Positions 8,290-17,630 are shown, counted from the stretch's first letter. The stretch: 64,000 nucleotides of DNA from an uncultured Faecalicatena sp. (GCA_902489075.1 CABTYO010000007.1:17432-81431); one strand, 5' to 3'. Translations and numbers: made by a program. Notes: a model not told the origin generated them from the letters alone.

Positions 8290-10526
8290 CAGAAAGAAAC
8301 TACATGAATCAGTCGCTCAGCGTAGAAGAAAGAGTGGAGGATCTGTTATCGGGACTTACTCTGATGGAGAAGATCGGACAGATGAACCAGGTGTGGGGAT
8401 TACTTCAGATGAAAGAGCTGGGCGCTCCTGATCCGGAGGAGATGGCGAGAAAGGGGCTTGCAGGTTCTATGCTTTATGTCATGGATCCGGCCGAAAAAAA
8501 CAGGTTCCAGAAGATTGCGATAGAAGAGAGCCCTTCAAAGATTCCGATTTTATACGGAACAGATGTGGTAAAAGGTTACACAACGTCTATGCCGATCATG
8601 CTTGCCATGGCTGCATCTTTTGATGAAAGTCTGCTCGAAGAGATACAGAGCGTCGCGGCATGCGAAGCCAGAAAAGACGGAACACACTGGACCTTCTTCC
8701 CGAACTCGGATATTGCCAGAGATGTGCGGTGGGGACGCGTCGGCGAGACACTTGGCGAGGATCCTTATCTGAGCTCTAGACTGGTAGCGGCACAGGTCAG
8801 AGGATTCCAGGGAGAAACACTGGATTCAAATTCTACTATAATGGCGTGTGTAAAACATTTTGCGGGCTATGCAGCCTGCAAGGGCGGAAGAGACTACGAA
8901 GAGGCAGACATCTCAGAGGCCGAGCTGAGAAATGTTTATCTGCTTCCGTTTAAAGCCGGACTGGATGCCGGAGTGGGGACGGTTATGTCCGCTTATATGG
9001 ATCTGAACAATATCCCGGCGACAGGCAATCAGTTCTTAATGAAGAAGATCCTGAGGGATGAATGGAATTTTAACGGATTTGTTGTGACAGACGCTTCCAC
9101 AGTAGGAAGTATGGTAACACAGGGCTTTGCGAAGGATCGAAAGGACGCGGCTTACAAAGCAGTAAAATCCTCGATCAATATGGACATGGGCAGCTTCTGC
9201 TATGCGGAGAATCTGGCGGCTCTGGTGCAGGAAGGCAAGGTAACAGAAGAGGAGATTGATGATGCAGTTCGTCCGATTCTGGCGGCGAAGTTCAGACTGG
9301 GGCTGTTTGAGCATCCTTATGTGGAGGAAGCGGGCACTTCTTATGTGGATCCGAACGGCGCAAAGATTGCCAGAAAGGCAGCTCTTAAGTCACTGGTGCT
9401 GTTAAAAAATGAAGACAAAGTGCTTCCGTTGTCTGCCGGTATGAAGAAGCTGGCTGTAGTAGGACCGCTTGCGGACTCCGCTCACGATCTGGAAGGGCTG
9501 ACCGGGCTGGGCGCAAGTGTGAGAGGCGAGTCACTTCTGACCGTCCTGAAGAGAGAGCTGCCGGATATGGAGATTGCGTATGAGCCGGGGCCGTGGATCT
9601 ACAGACCGATTCCGAATTATATTTCATCGTTTATGCCGGATTTCTTTGGCAATACCGAAAAACGGAATCAGACAAAAGAAGAGGCAGATGCAGCATTAGA
9701 AAGAGCAGTTGCGGTTTCCGCGGATGCAGACGCAGTGCTCTGTGTAATGGGAGAAACGCTCGACATGGCAGGAGAGTCAGCGAGCCGCATGACGCTGGAT
9801 CTCCCGGGAAGGCAGCAGGAGCTGTTAGACCGACTGGCTGATCTGGGCAAACCGGTCATCCTTCTTGTTGTAGGCGCAAGACCGCTAAGCATTACCAAGG
9901 CAGCAGAATCGACTTATGTAAAAGCGATTGTAGAGTGCTGGCAGCTGGGAGAACAGGGTGCGGAAGCTGTCGTTGACGTTCTGTTCGGTAAATACAACCC
10001 ATCCGGAAAACTGCCGATTACAATCCCGAGGGGAGTCGGACAGTGCCCATGCTATTATGCGCATAACCGGACGCAGAGACCGGCAGAAGATCAGCTGGAG
10101 GGATTCTCCCGATTTGCAGATGACAAGAGTTCACCGCTCTTTCCGTTTGGATATGGTCTGAGCTATTCAGAATTCCGCTACGATAATCTGCACATTCAGG
10201 AAGAGACGATTACCGCCGACGGGGAAGCAGTTGTATCCGCAGATGTTATGAATGTGGGAGAGATGGAAGGAGAGGAAACCGTACAGCTCTATATCCACCA
10301 GAGGTATGGCTCTGATTCCAGACCGGTCAGACTGCTTAAAGGCTTCCGGAAAGTGGTTCTGAAGCCGGGAGAAAAGCAGACGGTACATTTCAAACTGGGA
10401 TATGACGAACTGTCATACTGGTCTACCGCACAGGGAAGATATCTGGTCGAGGAAACGGAATTCGATGTCTGGGTAGGCGGAGATTCAAGAGCGGCACTTC
10501 ACGGACGGTTTCGTGTTGCAGAATAG
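8286..10526 (+). CDS. GH3 beta-glucosidase/beta-xylosidase
   Basis: This 746-residue enzyme has the BglX-like layout: an N-terminal TIM barrel with RVGETLGEDP, KHFAGYAA and nucleophile motif GFVVTDASTVG (Asp269), a second alpha/beta domain with CVMGETLDMAGESASR, and a C-terminal fibronectin III-like domain. Unlike periplasmic BglX, it has no signal peptide. It is only distantly related to the first GH3 of the cluster, so the two probably cut different linkages or positions. Translation is coupled to the upstream symporter by a 4-base overlap, with AAAGGAG just upstream. Confidence 0.92.
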   Translation: MTERNYMNQSLSVEERVEDLLSGLTLMEKIGQMNQVWGLLQMKELGAPDPEEMARKGLAGSMLYVMDPAEKNRFQKIAIEESPSKIPILYGTDVVKGYTTSMPIMLAMAASFDESLLEEIQSVAACEARKDGTHWTFFPNSDIARDVRWGRVGETLGEDPYLSSRLVAAQVRGFQGETLDSNSTIMACVKHFAGYAACKGGRDYEEADISEAELRNVYLLPFKAGLDAGVGTVMSAYMDLNNIPATGNQFLMKKILRDEWNFNGFVVTDASTVGSMVTQGFAKDRKDAAYKAVKSSINMDMGSFCYAENLAALVQEGKVTEEEIDDAVRPILAAKFRLGLFEHPYVEEAGTSYVDPNGAKIARKAALKSLVLLKNEDKVLPLSAGMKKLAVVGPLADSAHDLEGLTGLGASVRGESLLTVLKRELPDMEIAYEPGPWIYRPIPNYISSFMPDFFGNTEKRNQTKEEADAALERAVAVSADADAVLCVMGETLDMAGESASRMTLDLPGRQQELLDRLADLGKPVILLVVGARPLSITKAAESTYVKAIVECWQLGEQGAEAVVDVLFGKYNPSGKLPITIPRGVGQCPCYYAHNRTQRPAEDQLEGFSRFADDKSSPLFPFGYGLSYSEFRYDNLHIQEETITADGEAVVSADVMNVGEMEGEETVQLYIHQRYGSDSRPVRLLKGFRKVVLKPGEKQTVHFKLGYDELSYWSTAQGRYLVEETEFDVWVGGDSRAALHGRFRVAE

Positions 10527-10577
10527 AAAGCGATGATTCTAGAGTACGATAATTTTAGCAAAATGATAATAAAAAGC

Positions 10578-10594
10578 GATTATTTTAAATAATC
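10578..10594. promoter_or_regulatory. 17-bp AT-rich palindrome upstream of the GH2 gene
   Basis: GATTATTT-T-AAATAATC is a perfect inverted repeat in the 87-bp gap between the second GH3 and GH2, 20 bp before the GH2 start. It has no T-tract, so it is not an intrinsic terminator. It could be an operator or a weak RNA hairpin. No regulator can be assigned. Confidence 0.3.
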
Positions 10595-10613
10595 AGAAAA
10601 GGAAGGAGAACAG

Positions 10614-13022
10614 ATGAAACGTCAGAAGTTTAATGATGGATGGATGTTTTACAAAGCGGGAGAGGAACAAAAGGTAAAGCCGGTACATCTGCCCCATGAT
10701 GCCATGAGGGAGCAAAAGAGAATCAAGGGCCTGCAGAATGGCGGTTATACAGGATTTTTTCCGAGTGGAGATTATTGCTATGAGAAAATAATCTACGGAG
10801 AAGAAGCGTATCAGACGCAAACGATGATCCTGGAATTTGAAGGCGTTTATATGGACAGTAAAGTCTATCTGAACGGCGAATGCATCGGCGGAAGAGTGTA
10901 TGGATACAGTCATTTTTATGTGGATCTGACCGGAAAACTGCTGACAGGACAGGAGAATCTTTTAAAGGTAGCGGTGCACTGCAGTCAGGTGCCGAACGCC
11001 AGATGGTATCCGGGAAACGGGATCTACCGGCCAGTTTATCTGTGGACGGGCAGCACAGAGTATCTGCCGCCGGAGTGTGCGACGATCAGAACCTTATCTA
11101 TCAATCCAGCACGCATCAGCGTGGATGTTGAGGCTGTGAAGGACACCGATACAGAGGTTGTCACAAACATTTATTACAAAGGGAAAAAGGCTGCTTCCGG
11201 AACAGGATGCCATTGTGAGATCGATATCGCGGATGCAAGGCTCTGGGATGAATCACATCCGGAGCTGTACGAAGCTCATATCTATTTGAAGAAAAATGGA
11301 AATGTGATCGACAGCGCTGTAGAGTCGTTTGGTATCCGCACACTGGCATGGAGCGAAGACCGCGGACTGACGATGAATGGTCAATCCGTGAAGCTGAAAG
11401 GCGGATGTGTACACCATGACAACGGTATTCTGGGCGCCTGCGAATTCGAGGCTGCTGCGTACAGACGTGTCAGGATCTTAAAAGAGGCTGGATTTAATGC
11501 CATCCGCAGTTCCCATTATCCGATGAGCAAAACAATGCTGAAAGTCTGTGATGAGCTGGGCATGTATGTAAAGGACGAAGCATTTGACTCATGGAGAGAG
11601 AGCCAGGGATTGTACGGATATCCGCTGGATTTTGATGCAGAGTGGAAAAAAGATCTGGAGTCCATGATACAGAAAGACAAAAACCACCCCTGTGTAGTGA
11701 TTTACTCCATCGGAAATGAGATACCGGATACAGCTACGCTGGAAGGCGCCGTATTAACGAAAGAGATGACGGAGGTCTGCCACAGTCTGGACAGTACCAG
11801 ACCGGTTACGGTATGTCCGAACCTCATGCTGAATATTATGCATCAGATGGGTGTTTCTGTTTCTGTCAGCGGGGACAAGACACCGCAGAAAGAAGACATA
11901 ACGGATCCGCTGGCTGTGGAAGATGATTCCGATATGGGCGGATCCGCACTGATCAATCAGCTGGTCGCTCTTGCACCGCTGCTCAAAAAGCTGCTTCTGA
12001 CACCAAAGCGTGCAGACAAGGCAGTAAAAGACTGCTATAAGCATGTAGATATTGCGGGGTACAACTATGGCCCAAGTGTGTATGAAAAACATCATGTCAT
12101 GCATCCGGACCGCATCATACTCGGAACAGAGACCAGCCCGTGTGAGATCGCAGAAAACTGGGAACTGGTAAAACGGAATCCGTTTGTTATCGGAGACTTC
12201 ATGTGGACTGCATGGGATTATCTGGGAGAAGGCGGCGCAGGACTGATCGAGTATGGCAAGAGCTCAGGCTCATTTGTGAAAAAATATCCGATCGTATCGG
12301 CTTACACCGGGGCGATCGACCTTATCGGACATAAAGACACAATCGGACATCTGGCATCTATCGTATGGGATGCAGAAGAAAAACCGTTTATCGCGGCACG
12401 GCCGTTGGACAAAGCCGGCGAAAAGGTGAAGTTCTCCAGTTACCGAACAACAGATGCTCTGGACTGCTGGACATGGCCGGGACATGAAGGAAAGAAAGCA
12501 GAGGTACAGGTATACAGCAAGGGACGTGAAGTAGAGCTGTTCCAAAATGGAAAGTCTCTCGGCAGAAAAAAACTGAAAAACTGCAAAACAGCTTTTAAGG
12601 TAACGTATCAGCCGGGTACGCTGAAAGCTGTCAGCTATACGGAAAGAGGAACAAAGAAAGCAGAAAGCATATTAAAAACCGCGTCAAAGGAAACAGTTCT
12701 CACATGCGTGGCAGACAAAAATGTATTAAAAGCTGACAGTGAAGATCTTGTATTCATCGATGTAATGCTGACGGATAAAGCCGGCATTGTAAAAAGCGCG
12801 GAAGAAAAGAAGATCAGGATCCAGGTAAGCGGAGTGGGCACGCTGGAAGCAGTGGGAAGCGGACGTCCTGAGACAACAGAGGCGTATACCGATGATGCGT
12901 TTACGACTTATCAGGGCCGCATGCAGGCCATCATCCGCAGCGGCAAGGATGCCGGAAAAATCACAGTAACTGTGTCAGCGGATGGCATGGACAGTTGGAC
13001 GAAGGAATTTACGACAAGATAG
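10614..13022 (+). CDS. GH2 beta-galactosidase/glycosidase
   Basis: The 802-residue protein has the GH2 order: an N-terminal jelly-roll sugar-binding domain (RWYPGNGIYRPVYL), an Ig-like domain, a TIM barrel, then C-terminal Ig-like domains. The barrel holds the acid/base motif VIYSIGNEIPD (Glu369) and the nucleophile in ILGTETSPCE (Glu506); SSHYPMS and FMWTAWDYLGE also fit. The end has a DUF4982-like domain (VELFQNGKSLG). No signal peptide is seen. It removes beta-linked galactose, glucuronate or a related sugar. The start follows AAGGAGA. Sequence alone does not settle the sugar. Confidence 0.92.
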   Translation: MKRQKFNDGWMFYKAGEEQKVKPVHLPHDAMREQKRIKGLQNGGYTGFFPSGDYCYEKIIYGEEAYQTQTMILEFEGVYMDSKVYLNGECIGGRVYGYSHFYVDLTGKLLTGQENLLKVAVHCSQVPNARWYPGNGIYRPVYLWTGSTEYLPPECATIRTLSINPARISVDVEAVKDTDTEVVTNIYYKGKKAASGTGCHCEIDIADARLWDESHPELYEAHIYLKKNGNVIDSAVESFGIRTLAWSEDRGLTMNGQSVKLKGGCVHHDNGILGACEFEAAAYRRVRILKEAGFNAIRSSHYPMSKTMLKVCDELGMYVKDEAFDSWRESQGLYGYPLDFDAEWKKDLESMIQKDKNHPCVVIYSIGNEIPDTATLEGAVLTKEMTEVCHSLDSTRPVTVCPNLMLNIMHQMGVSVSVSGDKTPQKEDITDPLAVEDDSDMGGSALINQLVALAPLLKKLLLTPKRADKAVKDCYKHVDIAGYNYGPSVYEKHHVMHPDRIILGTETSPCEIAENWELVKRNPFVIGDFMWTAWDYLGEGGAGLIEYGKSSGSFVKKYPIVSAYTGAIDLIGHKDTIGHLASIVWDAEEKPFIAARPLDKAGEKVKFSSYRTTDALDCWTWPGHEGKKAEVQVYSKGREVELFQNGKSLGRKKLKNCKTAFKVTYQPGTLKAVSYTERGTKKAESILKTASKETVLTCVADKNVLKADSEDLVFIDVMLTDKAGIVKSAEEKKIRIQVSGVGTLEAVGSGRPETTEAYTDDAFTTYQGRMQAIIRSGKDAGKITVTVSADGMDSWTKEFTTR

Positions 13023-13038
13023 TAAAGGGGGAAGAGGA

Positions 13039-13263
13039 ATGGAGAAAGTTAAAACGAAATCTAATTTTACAAAACCCAAAATGGTTATATTTTCTTCCTT
13101 AAAAGTATCGTGCGGTATTGGCACCATATTGATCGGGTGGGTAACATTCTTTGCAACGGAATATCTCGGATTGTCAGCTGCAACGGTAGGCGGTGCAGTG
13201 GTTCCAATGCTTGTAGCAAGAATCGGAACCACCAGGAAGGAACTGGCTGAAAGGAACCATTAA
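13039..13263 (+). pseudogene. GPH symporter remnant with two in-frame deletions
   Basis: The frame is open from an ATG with GGAAGAGG upstream and encodes 74 residues in three blocks. Residues 1-51 match the N-terminus of the two intact symporters here (NFTKPKMVIFSSLKVSCG to LSAATVG). The next ~15 residues (GAVVPMLVARIGTTR) match residues ~160-175 of those proteins. The last 8 (KELAERNH) match the extreme C-terminus. About 110 and 260 residues are therefore missing while the frame stays open. The product would have only about one membrane helix. This is a third copy of the transporter gene in decay. Confidence 0.8.
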
Positions 13264-13286
13264 GTTTATCAGACGGAAGGAGAACT

Positions 13287-13761
13287 ATGGGTAAAAAGTA
13301 TTTTTGCTGGAGTATTGATGACGGGTTAGAGCAGGACAAGAAAATTGTCTGGATATTAAAGGAATCTGGTATGGGCGCAACGTTTAACCTGAATTCAGGA
13401 ATGTTCGGGCAGAAGGATATGATCGGCCGCATCGGAAATATTGGCTGGAAGATCACGTCGGCTGAACGATACAAAAAAAGTCATCATTTTATAAAATATA
13501 CTAAGAGCTATCGTATTCCAAAGGATGAGGTGCGCCAGGTATATGAGGGGTTTGAGGTGGCTTCTCATGGATGGCATCATAATGATTTCAGGACAGCATC
13601 CCGGGAGAAAACGAAAACCAGCATCCTGCAGGATAAAAAGAATCTGGAAAAAATATTTGGTACCGCAATCTCAGGGTTTGCGCATCTGTGATAAGGTCGC
13701 CGGAAGACAGGATATTATCTGTTGTTCAACAGCAGAGGCACTGGGTTTTTCCGATAAGTAA
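13287..13761 (+). pseudogene. Polysaccharide deacetylase, internally deleted and frameshifted
   Basis: The first 134 codons (to the stop at 13691) give a NodB-type deacetylase start: FCWSIDDGLEQDKKI carries the Asp-Asp motif and FEVASHGWHHND the metal-binding His-x3-His region. After GFAHL the frame stops. A piece in another frame, ending at 13761 (KVAGRQDIICCSTAEALGFS), resembles the C-terminal part of such deacetylases, where a DxxWYATNxE-like segment is usual. The catalytic middle and end are missing. An intact enzyme would have removed N- or O-acetyl groups from a glycan. RBS AAGGAG precedes the ATG. Confidence 0.6.
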
Positions 13762-13818
13762 CTGTATAAAAACGGGCAGAAAATAATGTAACTGCCAGGA
13801 GAGTAAAGAGAGGACAAA

Positions 13819-15159
13819 ATGAAAAATACGAAAAATACGTTTACAAAACCGAAAATGTTTATATTTTCATCGTTAAAAGTATCGTGTGGTCTGGGGACTT
13901 TAATGCTGGGCTGGGTAACCTTTTTTTCAACAGAATATCTTGGATTGTCGGCAGCAACCGTAGGACTGCTGTTTATGGTATCTAAAATATTTGATGGATT
14001 TACAGATCTTATTGCAGGGTATGTAATCGATAAAACACATAGCAAACTGGGAAAAGGAAGACCGTTTGACCTGGCGCAGATTGGGTACTGGATCAGCATC
14101 ATCCTGTTATTCGTCGTTCCGATCATGAGCGTCAATCTGACCTATGCGTGGATATTTGTTATGTATACCCTTGCCAACTCTATTTTCCTGACGTTGCTTA
14201 ACTGTGCAGACCCGGTATATATGGTAAATGTTATCGATAATCCGAATCAGTCTATTGTCGCGAATGCCGTAGTCGGAATGGCTTCTATGGTTGTTTCAAT
14301 GGTCGGAGGAATCGTTTTGCCACAGCTGGTAAGAAATATGGGGACTTCCAGATCAGGATGGGCAACAATTGCAATTACGGTCGGAGTGCCGTCTCTGGCA
14401 ATCGGACTTCTGCGTTTCTTCCTTGTAAAAGAAAAAGAAGGAAGGGAGAGCAGCGTAGAGAAATTTACGCTGAAGGATGCAGGTAGAGTGATTATCAGCA
14501 ATAAATATATTCTTATTGTGGCACTGATTAACCTGACTTCGAGCCTGGGATATCATATGGCAAGTGGTGTTACAAATTATTACTGTAACTATGTGTTTGG
14601 AGACGTAGGAATCGCGTCTCTGCTGTCGCTGACAATGCTCTCGAGTGTTATATCGATTATCCTGACGCCTATCGTAACGAAAAAAATAGGATTTACAAAG
14701 TTTATGAGAGTTCTTACGGTTGTGTCAATTGCAGCGAACCTGCTCCGTCTTGCAAATCCATACAATGTTATGCTGATCTTTATAAGCGGTTTCTTTACAG
14801 GTATCGGTACACTCACGATATGGCTTTATATCAATACATTTATCATTGACTGCATGGATTATGGCGAATGGCACACAGGTGTCCGCAGCGAAGGATCCAC
14901 ATCCTGCGTACAGTCCGTGTTCGGTAAGATCGGTCAGGCATTTGGCGTAGGATTAATCGGAATCCTTATGGGAGCAAGCGGATATTCCAGTTCTCTTGCA
15001 GCTCAGCCGGATTCAGCGATTAAGATGCTGATCGCAATGTTTTCCCTGATTCCGGCTGTATTCCTGTTCGTTCAGTATATTCTGCTCAGAATGTATAACC
15101 TGGAGGATAAACTTCCGCAGATTAGAAAAGAGCTGGCAGAGAAAAAGAGAGAAGCATAA
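13819..15159 (+). CDS. GPH-family sugar:cation symporter, second intact copy
   Basis: The 446-residue protein is a clear paralogue of the symporter at 6955: the N-terminal block NTFTKPKMFIFSSLKVSCG, the KIFDGFTDLIAGYVIDKTHS loop and the MDYGEWHTGVRSEG motif all correspond. About 12 membrane helices are predicted. It would carry glycosides into the cell with a cation. It lies after the two broken genes and before an esterase, so it may now serve the downstream esterase and the GH enzymes. Divergence from the first copy suggests a different substrate or an old duplication. Confidence 0.9.
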   Translation: MKNTKNTFTKPKMFIFSSLKVSCGLGTLMLGWVTFFSTEYLGLSAATVGLLFMVSKIFDGFTDLIAGYVIDKTHSKLGKGRPFDLAQIGYWISIILLFVVPIMSVNLTYAWIFVMYTLANSIFLTLLNCADPVYMVNVIDNPNQSIVANAVVGMASMVVSMVGGIVLPQLVRNMGTSRSGWATIAITVGVPSLAIGLLRFFLVKEKEGRESSVEKFTLKDAGRVIISNKYILIVALINLTSSLGYHMASGVTNYYCNYVFGDVGIASLLSLTMLSSVISIILTPIVTKKIGFTKFMRVLTVVSIAANLLRLANPYNVMLIFISGFFTGIGTLTIWLYINTFIIDCMDYGEWHTGVRSEGSTSCVQSVFGKIGQAFGVGLIGILMGASGYSSSLAAQPDSAIKMLIAMFSLIPAVFLFVQYILLRMYNLEDKLPQIRKELAEKKREA

Positions 15160-15208
15160 TGCGTCCATGAAGAGATTGCCGTTGTAAAACAAGGAAGGAA
15201 AGAACAAA

Positions 15209-16255
15209 ATGAATAAAAAAATAAAAACCGAAATCCCCATCTGGGGAAATATGATTCCGGGAAACAACCAGAAAAACAAGACAGCGGTTATGGATATCGG
15301 ACGCCGGAAACCGGATTTTATTCTTTTGTTGAAAGCGGCGTTCAGTATGCCGGGTACAACGATGAAGAATGGCAGAAAAGCAAAGCAGGCGCTGGAAACG
15401 TATCAGTATTATCATGAGATAAAGACCGGATTTCGTCCGGAAACCTATGAAGATGTTCCATGTATTGATTACTATCCGTGTGAGGGTGCGGAAACAGCGG
15501 TACTGATTATTCCAGGCGGAGGATTTACTTATCAGTCAAACTCCGGAGCGGAGCCGGAGAAGCAGTATGAGGCAGGTATGATGGCAGCCCGGTTAAATGA
15601 AGCCGGCATCGCAGCATTTGTACTTTCCCGTTATCGGCTGACCCCGTACAGGATGCCCATTCCTCTGCTGGACGCACAGCGCGCGGTCCGCTATATCAAA
15701 TACCATGCAAAAGAGTTTTCGATTCATCCGGACAAGCTGGGGATCATGGGCTTTTCTGCCGGAGGTTTAGAAACATCGGGAACGATTAACATACTCAGAA
15801 ACCGCTCGGTAAATGAGATTTTATCAGACGCAGGCATGGACGATATTACATATGTGCAGGACGAAATCGATAAGACAGATACCGGATGTGCTTTTGCCGG
15901 ACTCATTTATCCGATGCTGGGATTCCGCGGAGATGTGCCGATGATGTATACGGTTTTCCCAATAGAAGAAGTTGAGGATGAAACAAAACGCAGCGTGCTT
16001 CTGGATAAATATGATACCGTTAATTATGTGAGGCGGGGAGATATTCCACAGTTCATCGCAATGGGGACGAAGGATAATGCAGTTGACGATGCGGATGATA
16101 AGACCAGATATATGGCGGCCCTGAAAAAGAATCAGGTTCCGTATGAGTATCTGTCGGTTGAGGGAGCAAAGCACGGATTTGGTGCGAGCAATAAAAAGTA
16201 TATCTACTGGGTGGACCGGTATATTAGCTGGATAAAAAAGGTGACTGAGAAATAA
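15209..16255 (+). CDS. Alpha/beta-hydrolase esterase, acetyl-xylan/lipase-like
   Basis: The 348-residue protein has an ~85-residue N-terminal extension, then an alpha/beta-hydrolase fold: VLIIPGGGFTYQ forms the oxyanion HGGG-like loop, GIMGFSAGG holds nucleophile Ser183, GTKDNAVDDADD supplies the acidic residue, and EGAKHGFG gives His322. The family includes carbohydrate acetylesterases. No signal peptide is visible. It ends the sugar cluster and is followed by a strong terminator. Together with the SGNH enzyme it gives the cluster two intact esterases, which points to acylated substrates. Confidence 0.88.
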   Translation: MNKKIKTEIPIWGNMIPGNNQKNKTAVMDIGRRKPDFILLLKAAFSMPGTTMKNGRKAKQALETYQYYHEIKTGFRPETYEDVPCIDYYPCEGAETAVLIIPGGGFTYQSNSGAEPEKQYEAGMMAARLNEAGIAAFVLSRYRLTPYRMPIPLLDAQRAVRYIKYHAKEFSIHPDKLGIMGFSAGGLETSGTINILRNRSVNEILSDAGMDDITYVQDEIDKTDTGCAFAGLIYPMLGFRGDVPMMYTVFPIEEVEDETKRSVLLDKYDTVNYVRRGDIPQFIAMGTKDNAVDDADDKTRYMAALKKNQVPYEYLSVEGAKHGFGASNKKYIYWVDRYISWIKKVTEK

Positions 16256-16277
16256 AAGGGCCTGATGTAATGGACAG

Positions 16278-16320
16278 AACCCCGGAAATGCCGAAAAAGG
16301 GCGTTTCCGGGGTTGTTTTA
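16278..16320 (+). terminator. Intrinsic terminator ending the glycoside cluster
   Basis: AACCCCGGAAA (16278-16288) pairs perfectly with TTTCCGGGGTT (16304-16314), extended inward by TGCC/GGCG around a GAAAAAG loop, and followed by GTTTTA. The stem begins 22 bp after the esterase stop. Confidence 0.9.
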
Positions 16321-16368
16321 TGCCCTTTTGTCCAGTCCGCATTTAATGACAGAAAATCCGGTTGTGCG

Positions 16369-16397
16369 TTGACAAGGATGCGGGTATAATATAGATA
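16369..16397 (+). promoter_or_regulatory. Candidate promoter for the decayed kinase region
   Basis: A perfect TTGACA at 16369-16374 is followed by an AT-rich -10 region, with TATAGA at 16390-16395 (15 bp) or TAGATA at 16392-16397 (17 bp). It lies about 80 bp upstream of the AAA-ATPase stub. Confidence 0.4.
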
Positions 16398-16475
16398 AGA
16401 CAGTGGGTATCAATCTTTAGTTTTTATATGGCTGTTTTTATGCAATAAACATAACAGTAGAGAGGAGCGGGGGTT

Positions 16476-16610
16476 ATGGAGGTAAGACTTCCGCTTGGAA
16501 ATGACAGTTTTCCACGAATTAGGGAAAGCGGAAATTATTATATAGACAAAACAGGTTTTATTTCAAAGCTTTTGAAAACAGGATTTATGGTTACGTTGAT
16601 TACCCGTCGT
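16476..16610 (+). pseudogene. AAA-ATPase (PF09820-like) N-terminal stub
   Basis: The first 45 codons read MEVRLPLGNDSF, then YYIDKTGFISKLL and VTLITRR. This is the start of the common 'predicted AAA-ATPase' family, whose P-loop (RPRRFGKT) follows directly after LITR. The homology ends just before the P-loop and the frame runs into an unrelated kinase remnant. GAGGAGCGGGG precedes the ATG, so initiation signals survive. The stub is not an ATPase. Confidence 0.75.
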
Positions 16611-17586
16611 GGGGCTTACCTTGTTGTTGAATCACGATGCTGGCGACCCGGAGCGGGTAAAAGAATATACGAGAAAGATTACGGCGTCCAGCCAGTACCT
16701 TCTGGGGCTGTTCGGTATGCGCTCGGCGAGGACAATGCTATCCGGCAGATTGGAAAAGCTCATCAGGAGGGGATTCGGTTTGACCTTGTGCTTTTGGATT
16801 GGAAAATGCCCGGTATGAACGGTATCCAAACGGCCAGAAAAATCAGGACCATGCTGCCGGAACATATTCCAATCCTCCTTCTTACGGCATACGAATGGGA
16901 TGAGATTGAGGAAGAGGCTGTTGTGGCGGGCATTGATGGCTTCCTGGCAAACCGTTTTTCCTGACCAGTTTTAAGCAGGCCATTGTAACGGTCCAGGCAA
17001 AGGAACAAAAATTGCCGGAAACAGAGGATTCGGATCATATACTGGCAGGCATAACAATACTTGCCGCTGAAGATAATGAGCTGAATGCAGAGACCTTGCT
17101 GGAACTGCCGAATATGAACAACGTAGTGTGTGATCTTGTCAGCAACGGTCAGGAACTGGTGGAAGCATTCGAGGAATCCGAATCGGGTCAGTATGATTTG
17201 TTTTTGACCGATATCCAGATGCCTGTAATGAATGGCTATGATGCGGCTAGGGCCAGCCGTGCCGGCAGCCATACCCGTGGAAAGGTGATTCCGATAGTTG
17301 CAATGACAGCCAATGCGTTTGCAGAGGATGTCAAGGAAGCGATGGATGCCGAAATGGACGCCCATGTGGCAAAGCCGATTGACATGAAGAACCTGGAAGC
17401 AGTGATCACAGAACTTGTAAAAAGAAACATTAGTAGGATGCGGAGGTATTTATGAGTCTGAAGGAATGTTATGTAAAGCTGGGCGGAGATTATGAAGAGG
17501 TATTGGCCCGGCTATTCAGTGAAGATATGGTAAGGCGATTTTTAAAGAAATTTTTAAGCGATGGAACCTACCGTCTTTTGTTATAG
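16611..17586 (+). pseudogene. Eroded hybrid histidine kinase: DHp, two REC domains, Hpt
   Basis: Pieces of one large hybrid kinase occur in order but in different frames. A DHp helix (HDAGDPERVKEYTRK, ASSQYLLGL) lies at about 16632-16710. A receiver domain with LVLLDWKMPGMNGIQTARKI and LLLTAYEWDEIEEEA covers about 16770-16960 and loses frame near 16955. A second receiver with AAEDNELNAE, LFLTDIQMPVMNGYDAAR and AMTANAF covers about 17040-17430. An Hpt start (MSLKECYVKLGGDYEEVLAR) has its own GGAGG and ATG at 17452 and stops at 17584-17586. The sensor part and the HATPase domain are missing. It is a phosphorelay relic. Confidence 0.75.
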
Positions 17587-17630
17587 TAGATACAATGAAG
17601 CGGATATAAAATTTAAAGGAGATTACAGGC

